64,000 nucleotides of DNA, from positions 134,506 to 198,505 of the forward strand of contig JBFWUM010000002.1 of the NCBI GenBank assembly GCA_050247255.1, in the 5' to 3' direction. The notes under the pieces are model-generated. The model saw nothing but the letters and a program-made list of their open reading frames with translations. It searched no databases and was not told the origin of the DNA. The position numbers and the translations under genes were made by a program. Source of the DNA: JBFWUM01 sp050247255 (lineage in GTDB: Bacteria > Acidobacteriota > Vicinamibacteria > Vicinamibacterales > UBA2999). Shown in pieces: positions 43,575 through 51,967 of this stretch. The number at the start of each line of letters is the position of its first letter. Position 1 is the first letter of the stretch.

Positions 43575-44713
43575 TCCGCGATCTGTTGCGGGCGCCCGGG
43601 CGGGCACGCGCGCTGCAGCGCGAACGTGACCGGCTGCAGCGCGAGCTCGAACGCGCGCGCGCCCAGGGGCAGCGCCACGAGCAGCGCGTCGCCGAGTTGA
43701 CGTCGACGCTCGAGCGCGAGCGCGCGCGGCTGGCCGCGGTCGGCCGCAGCCTCGACGAGCGCCGCCGCGCGGCGCTGTCGCCGGACGTGCTCCGCCTCGT
43801 GCTGACGGCGCGCGCGCAGGAGCCGGCGCTCGACGCCCATACGGCTGCCGCCGCCGCCGCGCGCGAGGAGCGCTTTCTCGCCGCATCGTCCGCGTATCGG
43901 CGGCTGCTCGAGGACGAGGCGGAACGGCAGCAGCGGCTCGAGCAGGTGCACGTCGATGGCATCCCCTGGTGGATGCCGCTCGACCCGCGGCTGCCCGAGC
44001 GCGCCGAGCGAACGGTCAAGCAGTCGTTCCCGTACCGAGTCATCCTGCAGACGCGGGAGGTGGCCGTCGGCGGCGTCATGCTGGACCTTGGCGGCAACAT
44101 CGGTCGGACCTCGGTGACGCGGGCGCTGCTCGGCGACGTTCGCGCCGTCTACGCCGCGGAGCCGGAGCCGGCCAATTACGCGGCGCTCGTCCAGAACGTG
44201 ATCGCCCACGGCATGCGCGGCATCGTGTTGCCCGACCAGGTCGCCGTCGGCGCCGCCCGGGGCGAGGTCACGCTGCATCAATCCCGCTTCATGGGCGGAC
44301 ACCGCGTCCTCTTCAAGGACATCTCGGGGACCGGGCATCGCGTCGTCCAGGTCCCCTGCTGGCCGGTCGACGGGTGGATGGAGCACGTCGGCTGCGATCC
44401 GCGGGCCGTGACGTTCGTCAAGGTCGACGTGCAGGGGTCGGAAATCGACGTGCTGCGCGGCGCCGCCGGGCTGCTGGCACGGCGCCAGGCGGCCTGGCAG
44501 CTCGAGGTCGATCCGGGGCTGCTGGCCAAGGCGGGGCGCAGCGTCGCCGAGCTGATCGCCGCGATCGAGCCCCATTTTGCCCACATGATCGACATCGGCT
44601 CGCCGCAGCCCGGGCCGCGGCTGCAGCCGGTGAGCGCCCTCGCCGCCGGGCTGGCCTACCTCGGCGCCGCCCAGTCAAAGACCGACCTCCTCCTGATTCC
44701 CGGCCGCGCGTAA
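43571..44713 (+). CDS. FkbM-family methyltransferase with coiled coil (second of two)
   Basis: GTG 43571 overlaps the previous stop (GTGA); 380 residues. A long coiled coil fills residues about 10-65 (RERDRLQRELERARAQGQR). The enzyme part has MLDLGGNIGRTSV (motif I), AAEPEPANYAAL and FVKVDVQGSEIDVLRGA, all intact. It is a paralogue of the enzyme at 39887-40954, with a longer helical front end. Expected reaction is O-methylation of a sugar in the growing or finished glycan. It is the last gene before the regulated segment that begins at 44714. Confidence 0.88.
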   Translation: MIRDLLRAPGRARALQRERDRLQRELERARAQGQRHEQRVAELTSTLERERARLAAVGRSLDERRRAALSPDVLRLVLTARAQEPALDAHTAAAAAAREERFLAASSAYRRLLEDEAERQQRLEQVHVDGIPWWMPLDPRLPERAERTVKQSFPYRVILQTREVAVGGVMLDLGGNIGRTSVTRALLGDVRAVYAAEPEPANYAALVQNVIAHGMRGIVLPDQVAVGAARGEVTLHQSRFMGGHRVLFKDISGTGHRVVQVPCWPVDGWMEHVGCDPRAVTFVKVDVQGSEIDVLRGAAGLLARRQAAWQLEVDPGLLAKAGRSVAELIAAIEPHFAHMIDIGSPQPGPRLQPVSALAAGLAYLGAAQSKTDLLLIPGRA

Positions 44714-44719
44714 CGGCCG
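44701..44719 (+). other. Weak hairpin spanning the stop codon
   Basis: CGGCCG (44701-44706) and CGGCCG (44714-44719) can pair around a seven-base loop containing the stop codon of the FkbM gene. There is no T-run after it, so I do not call it an intrinsic terminator. Confidence 0.2.
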
Positions 44720-44729
44720 GCCCGTCGTG

Positions 44730-44758
44730 TTGACAGATCGACGGGATCCAAGGAAAAT
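44730..44758 (+). promoter_or_regulatory. Sigma-70-type promoter of the regulator gene
   Basis: A perfect TTGACA (44730-44735), a 17-base spacer and GAAAAT (44753-44758) lie in the window's longest intergenic gap. It is the best -35 box I found in any intergenic region. Transcription would start around 44765, within the first of two tandem palindromes, so binding there should block initiation. Confidence 0.6.
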
Positions 44759-44764
44759 TTGCGT

Positions 44765-44799
44765 GTTCAATTTCTGAACGACACGTTCAACCGCTGAAC
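44765..44799. promoter_or_regulatory. Two tandem palindromic operator sites
   Basis: Two copies of GTTCA-N5-TGAAC lie at 44765-44779 and 44785-44799. Arms are identical in both; spacers differ (ATTTC and ACCGC). Centres are exactly 20 bases apart, about two helical turns, so two protein dimers could bind the same DNA face. The sites directly follow the TTGACA promoter and precede a winged-helix regulator gene by about 80 bases. I infer autoregulation and control of the downstream run; the binding protein is not proven. Confidence 0.65.
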
Positions 44800-44880
44800 G
44801 CGGTCCCGGCGGCGGCTTCGCCTGTAAGTCAGAGGGCGGAAGCCTGTACGCGCCCGGCCCCTCCCTTCACCACCCTCAAC
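44800..44880 (+). other. Leader region of the regulator gene
   Basis: These 81 bases between the operators and GTG 44881 contain one short hairpin, GGCG-GCTT-CGCC (44811-44822), and a pyrimidine-rich stretch before the start. No ribosome-binding site, riboswitch or small ORF is evident. Confidence 0.4.
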
Positions 44881-45501
44881 GTGGACGCCGAATCCCATCG
44901 CGACCTTCGCCTGCTCGAAGCGATCGAGCAGGAATCCACCGTCACGCAACGGACGCTGGCGCTGCGCCTTGGCATCGCCCTGGGCCTGACGAACCTCTAC
45001 CTGCGCCGGCTGATTCGCAAGGGCTACGTGAAGTGCGTCACGGTCGCCCCGAACCGTCTCGTCTACATGGTGACGCCGCGGGGGCTGGCGCGAAAGGCGC
45101 GCCTGACCTTCGAGTTCATGAAGTACTCGCTCGACTTCTACCGGGACGCGCGGCAGCACATCCGCCAGAGCCTTGCCGAGATGGCCGACCGCCGCCGCAT
45201 TGCCATCTACGGCACCGGCGACGTCGCCGAGCTGGTCTACCTCCTGGTCAAGCAGATGGGGCTCGAACCGGTCGCCGTGTTCGACGATGCGCCTGACGGC
45301 GCGTTTCTCGGCCTGCCGGTGCTGCCGGTGAGCGACCACGCGAGCGTCGTCTATGACGTGGTCATCGTCACGGCGCTCGACCGCCCGGGGGCGACGCGCA
45401 AGCGGTTGGCGGCCGCCGGCGTGCCCGACGACAAGATGCTCATGCTGTACCGATCGCCGCTGAGCGGGCCGTCCAAGGGCCAGCCGGTGGCGACACGCTA
45501 G
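44881..45501 (+). CDS. Winged-helix transcriptional regulator with Rossmann-like sensor domain
   Basis: GTG 44881 gives 206 residues. Residues about 8-70 form a winged helix of the MarR/Lrp-like kind (LLEAIEQESTVTQRTLALRLGI, then LTNLYLRRLIRKGYV as recognition helix and VYMVTPRGLARK as wing). A helical linker (about 75-103) leads to RRRIAIYGTGDVAELVYLLVKQMG and VAVFDDAP, a small Rossmann domain similar in style to the N-terminal sugar-nucleotide domain of PglD/NeuD proteins. Similar regulators are known from exopolysaccharide loci. It probably binds the tandem operators upstream and senses a pathway metabolite. It is three bases from the first GT-B paralogue gene. Confidence 0.82.
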   Translation: MDAESHRDLRLLEAIEQESTVTQRTLALRLGIALGLTNLYLRRLIRKGYVKCVTVAPNRLVYMVTPRGLARKARLTFEFMKYSLDFYRDARQHIRQSLAEMADRRRIAIYGTGDVAELVYLLVKQMGLEPVAVFDDAPDGAFLGLPVLPVSDHASVVYDVVIVTALDRPGATRKRLAAAGVPDDKMLMLYRSPLSGPSKGQPVATR

Positions 45502-45504
45502 ACG

Positions 45505-46899
45505 ATGCGGATCCTGTTTGCCATCACGCACCTCGGCTTCCTGCGCAACTTCGAGTCGACGCTGGCCCTGCTCGCCGCGCGCGGCCATCACCTCCACGTC
45601 GTCGCTGACCGGCGCAAGACCTCCGATGCCGTCGACAGCACGCCCATTGTCGAACGGCTGACGGCACAGTACCCGTCGGCGTTCACCTTCGAGGTCGCCG
45701 GCTTCCAGAAGGGCACCGCGTCGCACCGCTTTGCGGCGGCGGTGCGCGACTCGCTCAACTACTTCCGCTATCTCGCGCCGGAGTTCGATCACGCGCCGAA
45801 GCTGCGGGCGCGCGGGCGCGACCACGCGCCGGCGCCGGTGGTGCGCATCGCGGAGCTGCCGCTCGTCCGCAGCCGCGCCGGTATCCGGCTGCTGCAGCGC
45901 CTGTTCGGCGCGCTCGAACGCCGCATCGCGCCGCGGCCCGAGGTCGAGCGCGTCTTCGAGGCCGGCCCGTGGGACGTGCTGCTGGTGACGCCGCTCCTGT
46001 ACTTCGGATCGCAGCAGGCTGACTTCGTCCGCGCCGCGCGCCGCCGCGGCGTGCCGAGCGTGCTGGCCGTCGGCAGCTGGGATCACCTGACGACCAAGGG
46101 GCTCATTCACGAGCGTCCCGACCGCGTCATCGTCTGGAACGAGCAGCAGCGCCAGGAGGCGGCGCAGCTCCACGGCATCGCCCCTGACACGGTCGTCGTC
46201 ACCGGCGCGCAGGCGTACGACCACTGGTTCGCGATGCAGCCGTCGACGTCGCGGGAAGAATTCTGCGCGCGCGTCGGCCTGCCGGCGGAACGTCCGCTGC
46301 TGCTGTACCTCTGCTCGTCGCCCTTCATCGCGCCACGGGAGGTCGAGTTCGTGCGGCGGTGGATTCGCGCGGTGCGCGCGAGCGCCTCGCCGGTGCTGCG
46401 CAGCGCCGGCATCCTGGTGCGTCCGCATCCGCAGAACGCGGCGCAGTGGGCGGCGGTGAACCTGGACGAGTTCGGCGACGCCGTGATCTGGCCGCGCGCC
46501 GGCGCCAATCCGATCCGGCTGGACGCGCGGGCGGAGTACTTCGACTCGATGTATCACAGCCACTCCGTCGTCGGCATCAACACCAGCGCGCTGATCGAGT
46601 CCGGCATCGTCGGCCGGCTCGTCTATTCGATCCGCGCCGACGAGTTTGCCGGCACCCAGGAAGGGACGCTCCACTTCCAGCACTTGAAGACGCTCGGGCT
46701 GCTGCGGCTGGCCGACACCCTCGAGGAGCACACCGCGCAGCTGGGGCGCTCCTTCCAGTCGGTCGAGCGCGACCGCGAGCAAATCCGGGGTTTTGTCGAG
46801 ACGTTTGTCCGCCCGCGCGGGCTGAGCCAGGCGGCGACGCCGCTGATCGTCGAGGCCATCGAGCGCCTGGCGGCGCCCGCCGCAGGAGCCGCGGCGTGA
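45505..46899 (+). CDS. GT-B-like protein, paralogue 1 of 7
   Basis: 464 residues from ATG 45505, three bases after the regulator gene. Family motifs: MRILFAITHLGFLRNFES at the start, SWDHLTTKG, VIVWNEQQRQEAAQLHG, VVVTGAQAYDHWF, LVRPHP, EYFDSMYHSHSVVGINTSALIE and GTLHFQHL. The layout (N-terminal Rossmann start, central hinge, RPHP and GINTSA-x-IE loops) suggests a GT-B glycosyltransferase fold related to capsule/CDP-glycerol-type transferases. It is the shortest complete member and lacks the basic C-terminal tail. Function is inferred only from the fold and the locus. Confidence 0.75.
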   Translation: MRILFAITHLGFLRNFESTLALLAARGHHLHVVADRRKTSDAVDSTPIVERLTAQYPSAFTFEVAGFQKGTASHRFAAAVRDSLNYFRYLAPEFDHAPKLRARGRDHAPAPVVRIAELPLVRSRAGIRLLQRLFGALERRIAPRPEVERVFEAGPWDVLLVTPLLYFGSQQADFVRAARRRGVPSVLAVGSWDHLTTKGLIHERPDRVIVWNEQQRQEAAQLHGIAPDTVVVTGAQAYDHWFAMQPSTSREEFCARVGLPAERPLLLYLCSSPFIAPREVEFVRRWIRAVRASASPVLRSAGILVRPHPQNAAQWAAVNLDEFGDAVIWPRAGANPIRLDARAEYFDSMYHSHSVVGINTSALIESGIVGRLVYSIRADEFAGTQEGTLHFQHLKTLGLLRLADTLEEHTAQLGRSFQSVERDREQIRGFVETFVRPRGLSQAATPLIVEAIERLAAPAAGAAA

Positions 46900-48515
46900 G
46901 GATCCTGTTCGTCATGGCGTCGCCGGAGTACCTCCGGTTCTACGACTCGGCGGTTCGCGGCCTGGCCGAGCGCGGTCATGACGTGCTGCTGGCGGTCAAC
47001 CAGCAGCAGGACGAAAAGCCGGTCCGGCTCGAAGAGCTCGGCTCGCCGGAACGGATCCGGATTCTCGGCCTGGTCCCTCCGCGCGGCGACGCCTGGTATC
47101 CGATGGCGCGCGCCGTCCGCGGGACGATGGATTACCTGCGCTACCTGCATCCGCGCTACGCCGATGCGCCGGCGCTGCGCACGCGCCTGGCGCGCAAGGG
47201 ATTGCCGTATCGTCTCCGCGGGATCGACACGCGGCTCGGCGTCTGGACGCCGCGGTCGGTCGATCGGGCCATACGCGGCCTGGCCGCCGTCGAGACGGGC
47301 ATTCCGCCGAGCGCCAGCATCGGCGCTTTTCTCGACGAGCATCGACCCGACATCGTGATCGTGTCGCCGCTGGTCGACGTCGCCTCGGACCAGGTCGACG
47401 TCGTTCGCGCCGCGCGTCAGCGAGGCATCCGCGTGGCGGTGGCCGTGGCGAGCTGGGACAACCTCACCAACAAAGGGCTGCTGCGCGTGCAGCCGGACGC
47501 GCTGCTCGTCTGGAACGAGGCGCAGAAGCGCGAGGCGGCGGAGCTGCACGGTGTGCCGCCGGAACGCGTCGTCGTGACCGGGGCGCAGCTGTTCGACAAG
47601 TGGTTCCAGCGGACGCCGAGCCGCAGCCTCGACGCGTTTGCCTCGGACGTCGGGTTACGCCGTGCCGACCGCTTCCTGCTGTTCACGGGGTCGTCGATGT
47701 TCATCTCGGCGCCGGAGAAGGAAGTGCCGTTCGTGCAGCGGTGGGTGGCCGCGGTCCGGTCTTCGCCGCACGCAGCGTTGCGCGACGTCCCGATCCTGGT
47801 TCGGCCGCATCCCTACAACGGCTGGATCTGGGCCGACGTCGACATGTCGGGATTTGCCGACGTGGCCGTCTGGCCGCGAGGCAAGTACAACCCGGTGGAC
47901 GCGGCCAACCGCAACGACTTCTTCGACTCGCTGTACTACAGCCGCGCCGTGGTCGGTATCAACACCAGCGCGATGATCGAGGCGGCGATCATCGGCCGGC
48001 CGGTGCACTCGATCGTCACCGGCGACTTTGCCTCGACGCAGGAGGGGACGCTCCACTTCCACCATCTCCTGCCGGAGAACGGCGGGTTCCTGCAGGTCGG
48101 CCGCGGCTTCGACCACCATCTCGAGCTGCTGGCCGCCTCGCTGGCTGACGAAGCGGCGGCGCGGGCGCAGACGGAACGATTCGTGTCGTGGTTCCTGCGG
48201 CCGCGGGGGCTCGATCGCGACTGCACGCCGATCTTCGCCGAGGGCGTCGAACAGGCGGCCGGCTGGCCGGTGGTGGCGCCGGAGCGCGCGGGCGTCATGC
48301 GCGCGGTGGCCTGGCTGCTGCGTCCGGTGATCGCGGTCCTCGCCCATCGGCCGGCGAAGGCGTCGGATCGGCAACGGCGGGCGCTGCGGAAACAGCTCGA
48401 CGCGGCCAACCGCCGGGCGCGCAAGCGCATCGACAAGACCACGAAGATCACCGTCAAGCGGCTGCAGCGGGTGCGCAAGGCCGTCGCCGGGCGGCTGCGG
48501 GCGTTCGGCGTCTGA
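46896..48515 (+). CDS. GT-B-like protein, paralogue 2 of 7, with basic tail
   Basis: GTG 46896 overlaps paralogue 1 (GTGA); 539 residues. It starts VRILFVMASPEYLRFYDSAVRGL and has SWDNLTNKG, LLVWNEAQKREAAELHG, VVVTGAQLFDKWF, LVRPHP, DFFDSLYYSRAVVGINTSAMIE and GTLHFHHL. The first motif has Asn in place of the His seen in the others. After the catalytic part comes a hydrophobic stretch (AVAWLLRPVIAVLA) and a strongly basic helical tail (RRARKRIDKTTKITVKRLQR), which could dock the protein on the inner membrane. Same family as its neighbours, but one of the more diverged members. Confidence 0.75.
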   Translation: MRILFVMASPEYLRFYDSAVRGLAERGHDVLLAVNQQQDEKPVRLEELGSPERIRILGLVPPRGDAWYPMARAVRGTMDYLRYLHPRYADAPALRTRLARKGLPYRLRGIDTRLGVWTPRSVDRAIRGLAAVETGIPPSASIGAFLDEHRPDIVIVSPLVDVASDQVDVVRAARQRGIRVAVAVASWDNLTNKGLLRVQPDALLVWNEAQKREAAELHGVPPERVVVTGAQLFDKWFQRTPSRSLDAFASDVGLRRADRFLLFTGSSMFISAPEKEVPFVQRWVAAVRSSPHAALRDVPILVRPHPYNGWIWADVDMSGFADVAVWPRGKYNPVDAANRNDFFDSLYYSRAVVGINTSAMIEAAIIGRPVHSIVTGDFASTQEGTLHFHHLLPENGGFLQVGRGFDHHLELLAASLADEAAARAQTERFVSWFLRPRGLDRDCTPIFAEGVEQAAGWPVVAPERAGVMRAVAWLLRPVIAVLAHRPAKASDRQRRALRKQLDAANRRARKRIDKTTKITVKRLQRVRKAVAGRLRAFGV

Positions 48516-48517
48516 GC

Positions 48518-50101
48518 ATGCGCATCCTGTTTGTCGCGCGGCACTTCACCTACTTCCGGAACTACGACTCCGCGCTGCGGGAGCTGGCGGCGCGCGGCCA
48601 CCAGATCCATCTGGCGGTCGAGCAGCACGAGGCGCTGGGCGGCCGCCAGGCGGTCGAAGCGCTCGCTCGCGAATGCCCGCAGATCACCATCGGGGAGGTG
48701 CCCGATCGGCGCGCCGATGCCCACGCCAACCTCGCGCGGCGGCTGCGGCTCGCGCTCGACTACCTGCGCTACCTCGAGCCGTTCTACGACGATGCGCCGC
48801 TGCGGCGCGTGCGCGCCCGCGACCGCGCGCCGTACGGGTTGGGGCGGCTGGCGGCGCCGCCGCTCGTCGGCGGCGCGGCCTGGCGGCGTCTCGTCGGCCG
48901 CTGGCTCCACGCCCTGGACCTGGCGATCCCGGTGCCGTCGGTGCTGGTGGACTACCTGCGAGAGCAGCGCCCCGACCTCCTGCTGATCACGCCGCTCGTC
49001 ACGCTCGGCTCGCAGCAGATCGATTTCCTTCGCGCCGCGCGACAGCTCGGCATCCCGACAGCCCTCGCCGTCTGGAGCTGGGACCATCTGTCGAGCAAGG
49101 CATTCATCCGCGAGTGCCCCGAGCGCGTGCTGGTCTGGAACGATACCCAGCGGCGGGAGGCCGTCGAGGTGCATCGCGTGCCGGCGGATCGGGTCGTCGT
49201 GACCGGCGCGCAATGCTTCGATCACTGGTTCGAGCGCCGGCCCTCGCGGACGCGGGAGGCGTTCTGCGCGCAGCTGGGCCTACCGGTCGACCGGCCGATC
49301 GTCCTCTACGTCTGCACGGGACTGATCATGGGGAGCCCGCCGGAGCCGCCGTTCGTGCGGGAGTGGCTGCGGCGGCTGCGCGCGAGCGGGGACCCGCGGG
49401 TCGCGACCGCCGGCGTGCTGATCCGGCCGCACCCGTCGCAGACCGCCGGCTGGGAGGGGTTCGACCTCGAAGGCCTCGGGCCGGTCGCGGTGTGGGGCGG
49501 CAATCCGATCGATAACCAGACGCGCGCCGACTACTTCGACTCGCTGCATCACAGCGCGGCGGTCGTCGGCATCAATACCAGCGCCTTCATCGAAGCCGGC
49601 ATCGTCGGCCGCGAGGTGCTGGCATTGCTGCCGCGCGAGTTCTACGACAACCACGAAGGCACGGTGCACTTCCGCTACCTGCTCGAGATCGGCGGCGGCC
49701 TGCTGCGCGTCAGTCGGGATTTCGACGCGCACCTGGCGCAGCTGTCCGAGGCCCTGTCGCATCCGCCGTCCGCCGAGCACCCGCACAAGGCGTTTCTCGA
49801 GTCGTTCGTCCGTCCGGGTGGGCTGACTCGGGCGGCGACGCCGGCGTTTGTGGCCGCGGTGGAGCAGCTGGAGGGCACGGCCGTCGCCGTTGACGAACGG
49901 GCGCGCGCCGCCGGCGCCTGGCGGTCGGCGCTGGTCGAACGGCTGGCGCGCGGCGCCGCCGACCCGAAGCACGAGCGGTTCTGGCTGTCGCCGCGTGAAC
50001 ACGCCAGCCGGTTGGAGATGCGCGCCTACTCGGAGCAGCGTGCGCAACGGCGCGCCGCCGAGCGGCGTGCCAAGGAAGCGAATGCCATCAGCCATGAGTG
50101 A
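48518..50101 (+). CDS. GT-B-like protein, paralogue 3 of 7
   Basis: ATG 48518 lies two bases after the previous stop; 527 residues. Motif positions: SWDHL 187-191, VWN-x2-Q 206-211, VTGAQ 228-232, RPHP 303-306, DYFDSL 338-343, GINTSAFIE 351-359, GTVHF 381-385. The N-terminus RILFVARHFTYFRNYDSALRE is nearly the same as in paralogues 5 and 6, making these three a close subgroup. The tail is arginine/alanine-rich (QRAQRRAAERRAKEAN). A 39-base stretch (48754-48792) is identical to 56714-56752 in paralogue 5. Its 3' end overlaps the NeuC-like gene. Confidence 0.77.
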   Translation: MRILFVARHFTYFRNYDSALRELAARGHQIHLAVEQHEALGGRQAVEALARECPQITIGEVPDRRADAHANLARRLRLALDYLRYLEPFYDDAPLRRVRARDRAPYGLGRLAAPPLVGGAAWRRLVGRWLHALDLAIPVPSVLVDYLREQRPDLLLITPLVTLGSQQIDFLRAARQLGIPTALAVWSWDHLSSKAFIRECPERVLVWNDTQRREAVEVHRVPADRVVVTGAQCFDHWFERRPSRTREAFCAQLGLPVDRPIVLYVCTGLIMGSPPEPPFVREWLRRLRASGDPRVATAGVLIRPHPSQTAGWEGFDLEGLGPVAVWGGNPIDNQTRADYFDSLHHSAAVVGINTSAFIEAGIVGREVLALLPREFYDNHEGTVHFRYLLEIGGGLLRVSRDFDAHLAQLSEALSHPPSAEHPHKAFLESFVRPGGLTRAATPAFVAAVEQLEGTAVAVDERARAAGAWRSALVERLARGAADPKHERFWLSPREHASRLEMRAYSEQRAQRRAAERRAKEANAISHE

Positions 50102-51269
50102 CACCCGCAAGGTCTGTATTTTCATCGGTTCGCGCGCCAACTACAGCAGCATCAAGTCGGTGATGCGCGCGGTGCACGAGCATCCGGCGCTGCAGCTGCA
50201 GCTGGTCGTCGGCGCGTCTGCGTTGCTCGATCGCTTCGGCTCGGTCGTCGACGTCATCGAGGCCGACGGCTTCACCCCGGATGCGCGCGTGACGATGATC
50301 GTCGAGGGGGAAACGCCGGCGACCATGGCCAAGTCCACCGGGCTCGGCCTGCTCGAGCTGCCGACGATGTTCGAGCTGCTCAAGCCCGATGTCGTCGTCA
50401 GCGTCGGCGATCGTTTCGAGACGATGGCCACGGCGATTGCCGCGGCCTACATGAACATCCCCGTCGCGCACACGATGGGCGGCGAGATCAGCGGCACTAT
50501 CGACGAGAGCATCCGCCACGCCGTGACCAAGCTCGCGCACGTGCACTTCCCGGCCAACGTGGCGGCCGCCGAGCGGATCATCAGGATGGGGGAGCCCCCC
50601 GACACGGTGCATGCCGTCGGCTGCCCGCGCATCGACCTGGTGAGCGAGATCGCCGCCGGTTCGGGCGGCGTGCCGCACGCCGAGTGGCTCGACCGCGAGG
50701 GCGTGGGCGCGCACATCGATCTGACCAGGCCGTTCCTGCTCGTCAACCAGCACCCGGTGACGACCGAGTTCGGCCACGGCCGCGAGCAGATCTGGGAAAC
50801 GCTGATGGCGCTGCACGAGCTGAAGATCCCGACGATCATGCTCTGGCCCAACGTCGACGCCGGCTCGGAGGACATCGCCACCGGCATGCGGACGTTCCGC
50901 GAGAAGCTGCAGCCGGAGTACATCCGCTTCTACAAGAACTTCCCGATCGAGACCTACGTGCGGCTGATGCTGCTGTGCGCCTGCACCGTCGGCAACTCGA
51001 GCGCGCCGATCCGCGAGGGCGCGTACCTGGGAGTGCCCGCGGTCAACATCGGCACCCGGCAGGCGGGGCGCGACCGCGGGCCGAACGTCATCGACGTCGG
51101 CTACGACCGGAACGAGATCGTCGCCGGCATCGAGCGCCAGCTGGCCCACGGGCGCTATGCCTCGGATCCGCTGTATGGCGACGGCCGCGCCGGCGGCCGG
51201 ATTGCCGATGTGCTCGCCCGCGCGCCGCTGTCGGTGCAGAAGCGCCTCGTGTTCACCCAGCCGGCCTGA
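50082..51269 (+). CDS. NeuC/LegG-like UDP-HexNAc 2-epimerase (hydrolysing type)
   Basis: ATG 50082 is chosen because AAGGAAG lies about six bases before it; ATG 50094 is the alternative. About 395 residues. It begins VCIFIGSRANYSSIKSVM, the GxRA-x-Y form of hydrolysing epimerases (WecB has GARPQF), and keeps SVGDRFE, HTMGGEISGTIDESIRHAVTKLAH and GNSSAPIREGAYLG. Such enzymes turn UDP-GlcNAc or UDP-diNAcBac into free ManNAc or its 2,4-diacetamido analogue plus UDP. The cytidylyltransferase gene follows directly. Together they indicate a CMP-nonulosonate pathway whose synthase (NeuB/LegI) is not in the window. Confidence 0.88.
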   Translation: MPSAMSDTRKVCIFIGSRANYSSIKSVMRAVHEHPALQLQLVVGASALLDRFGSVVDVIEADGFTPDARVTMIVEGETPATMAKSTGLGLLELPTMFELLKPDVVVSVGDRFETMATAIAAAYMNIPVAHTMGGEISGTIDESIRHAVTKLAHVHFPANVAAAERIIRMGEPPDTVHAVGCPRIDLVSEIAAGSGGVPHAEWLDREGVGAHIDLTRPFLLVNQHPVTTEFGHGREQIWETLMALHELKIPTIMLWPNVDAGSEDIATGMRTFREKLQPEYIRFYKNFPIETYVRLMLLCACTVGNSSAPIREGAYLGVPAVNIGTRQAGRDRGPNVIDVGYDRNEIVAGIERQLAHGRYASDPLYGDGRAGGRIADVLARAPLSVQKRLVFTQPA

Positions 51270-51967
51270 TGCGGGTCCTTGGCATCGTGCCGGCGCGCGG
51301 CGGTTCGAAAGCGATTCCGCAGAAGAACCTGCGCGTCGTCGCCGGGCGGCCGTTGCTGGCCTACACGGCGGACGCTGTCCGCGAGAGCCGGCGGCTCGAT
51401 CGCGTCGTCCTCAGCACCGATGACCCGGCAATCGCCGACGCCGGGCGCGCCGTCGGCCTCGACGCGCCGTTCCTCCGTCCAGCGTCGCTGGCGGCGGATG
51501 ACACGCCGATGATGCCGGTGCTGCGCCACGCCGTCGAGGCAATGGCCGCGCGCGGGTTCGACGCGGATGCCGTGGTCCTCCTGCAGCCGACGTCACCGTT
51601 GCGCCGCGGCGCCCATATCGACGCCGCCATCGACCTGCTCGAACGGTCGGGCGCCGACACGGTCGTCAGCGTCGTCGAGGTGCCGCACCAGTTCACCCCG
51701 GGATCGCTGATGCGCATGGAGGGCGAGCGGCTGCGCCGGTTCGAGGAGGGCGCCGTCGTGACGCGGCGCCAGGACAAGCCGCGCCTCTACGCGCGCAACG
51801 GGCCGGCGGTGCTCGCCTGCCGCACGCGGGTGCTCGACGCCGCGTCGTTCTACGAGGGGGAGTGCCGCCCGCTCGTCATGGATCCACTCGAATCGATCGA
51901 CATCGATGGTCCGGCGGACCTGGAGCTGGTCGAATTCGTTCTTTCGCGAAGGAGCGCCGCCCGATGA
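51269..51967 (+). CDS. Acylneuraminate cytidylyltransferase (NeuA/LegF-like)
   Basis: ATG 51269 overlaps the epimerase stop by one base; 232 residues, normal for bacterial NeuA. The CTP-binding start is LGIVPARGGSKAIPQKNLR; VVLSTDD, VVLLQPTSPLRRG and a C-terminal DIDGPADLELVE segment complete the family pattern. The enzyme activates a nonulosonic acid as CMP-sugar for a glycosyltransferase. Which acid (neuraminic, legionaminic, pseudaminic) is open; the PglD/PglE-like and LegB-like genes favour a diamino type. It is coupled (ATGA) to a methyltransferase gene. Confidence 0.88.
   Translation: MRVLGIVPARGGSKAIPQKNLRVVAGRPLLAYTADAVRESRRLDRVVLSTDDPAIADAGRAVGLDAPFLRPASLAADDTPMMPVLRHAVEAMAARGFDADAVVLLQPTSPLRRGAHIDAAIDLLERSGADTVVSVVEVPHQFTPGSLMRMEGERLRRFEEGAVVTRRQDKPRLYARNGPAVLACRTRVLDAASFYEGECRPLVMDPLESIDIDGPADLELVEFVLSRRSAAR

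Noticed and set aside
44765..44799. Repeat pair considered as a CRISPR or attachment site
   Set aside because: Only two 15-base palindromes with a five-base gap, no spacer array and no integrase; they fit a dimer operator better.
44767..46782. Minus-strand frame of 671 codons covering the operator region
   Set aside because: It is antisense to the regulator and GT-B paralogue 1 and ends across the tandem palindromes; composition is shadow-like.
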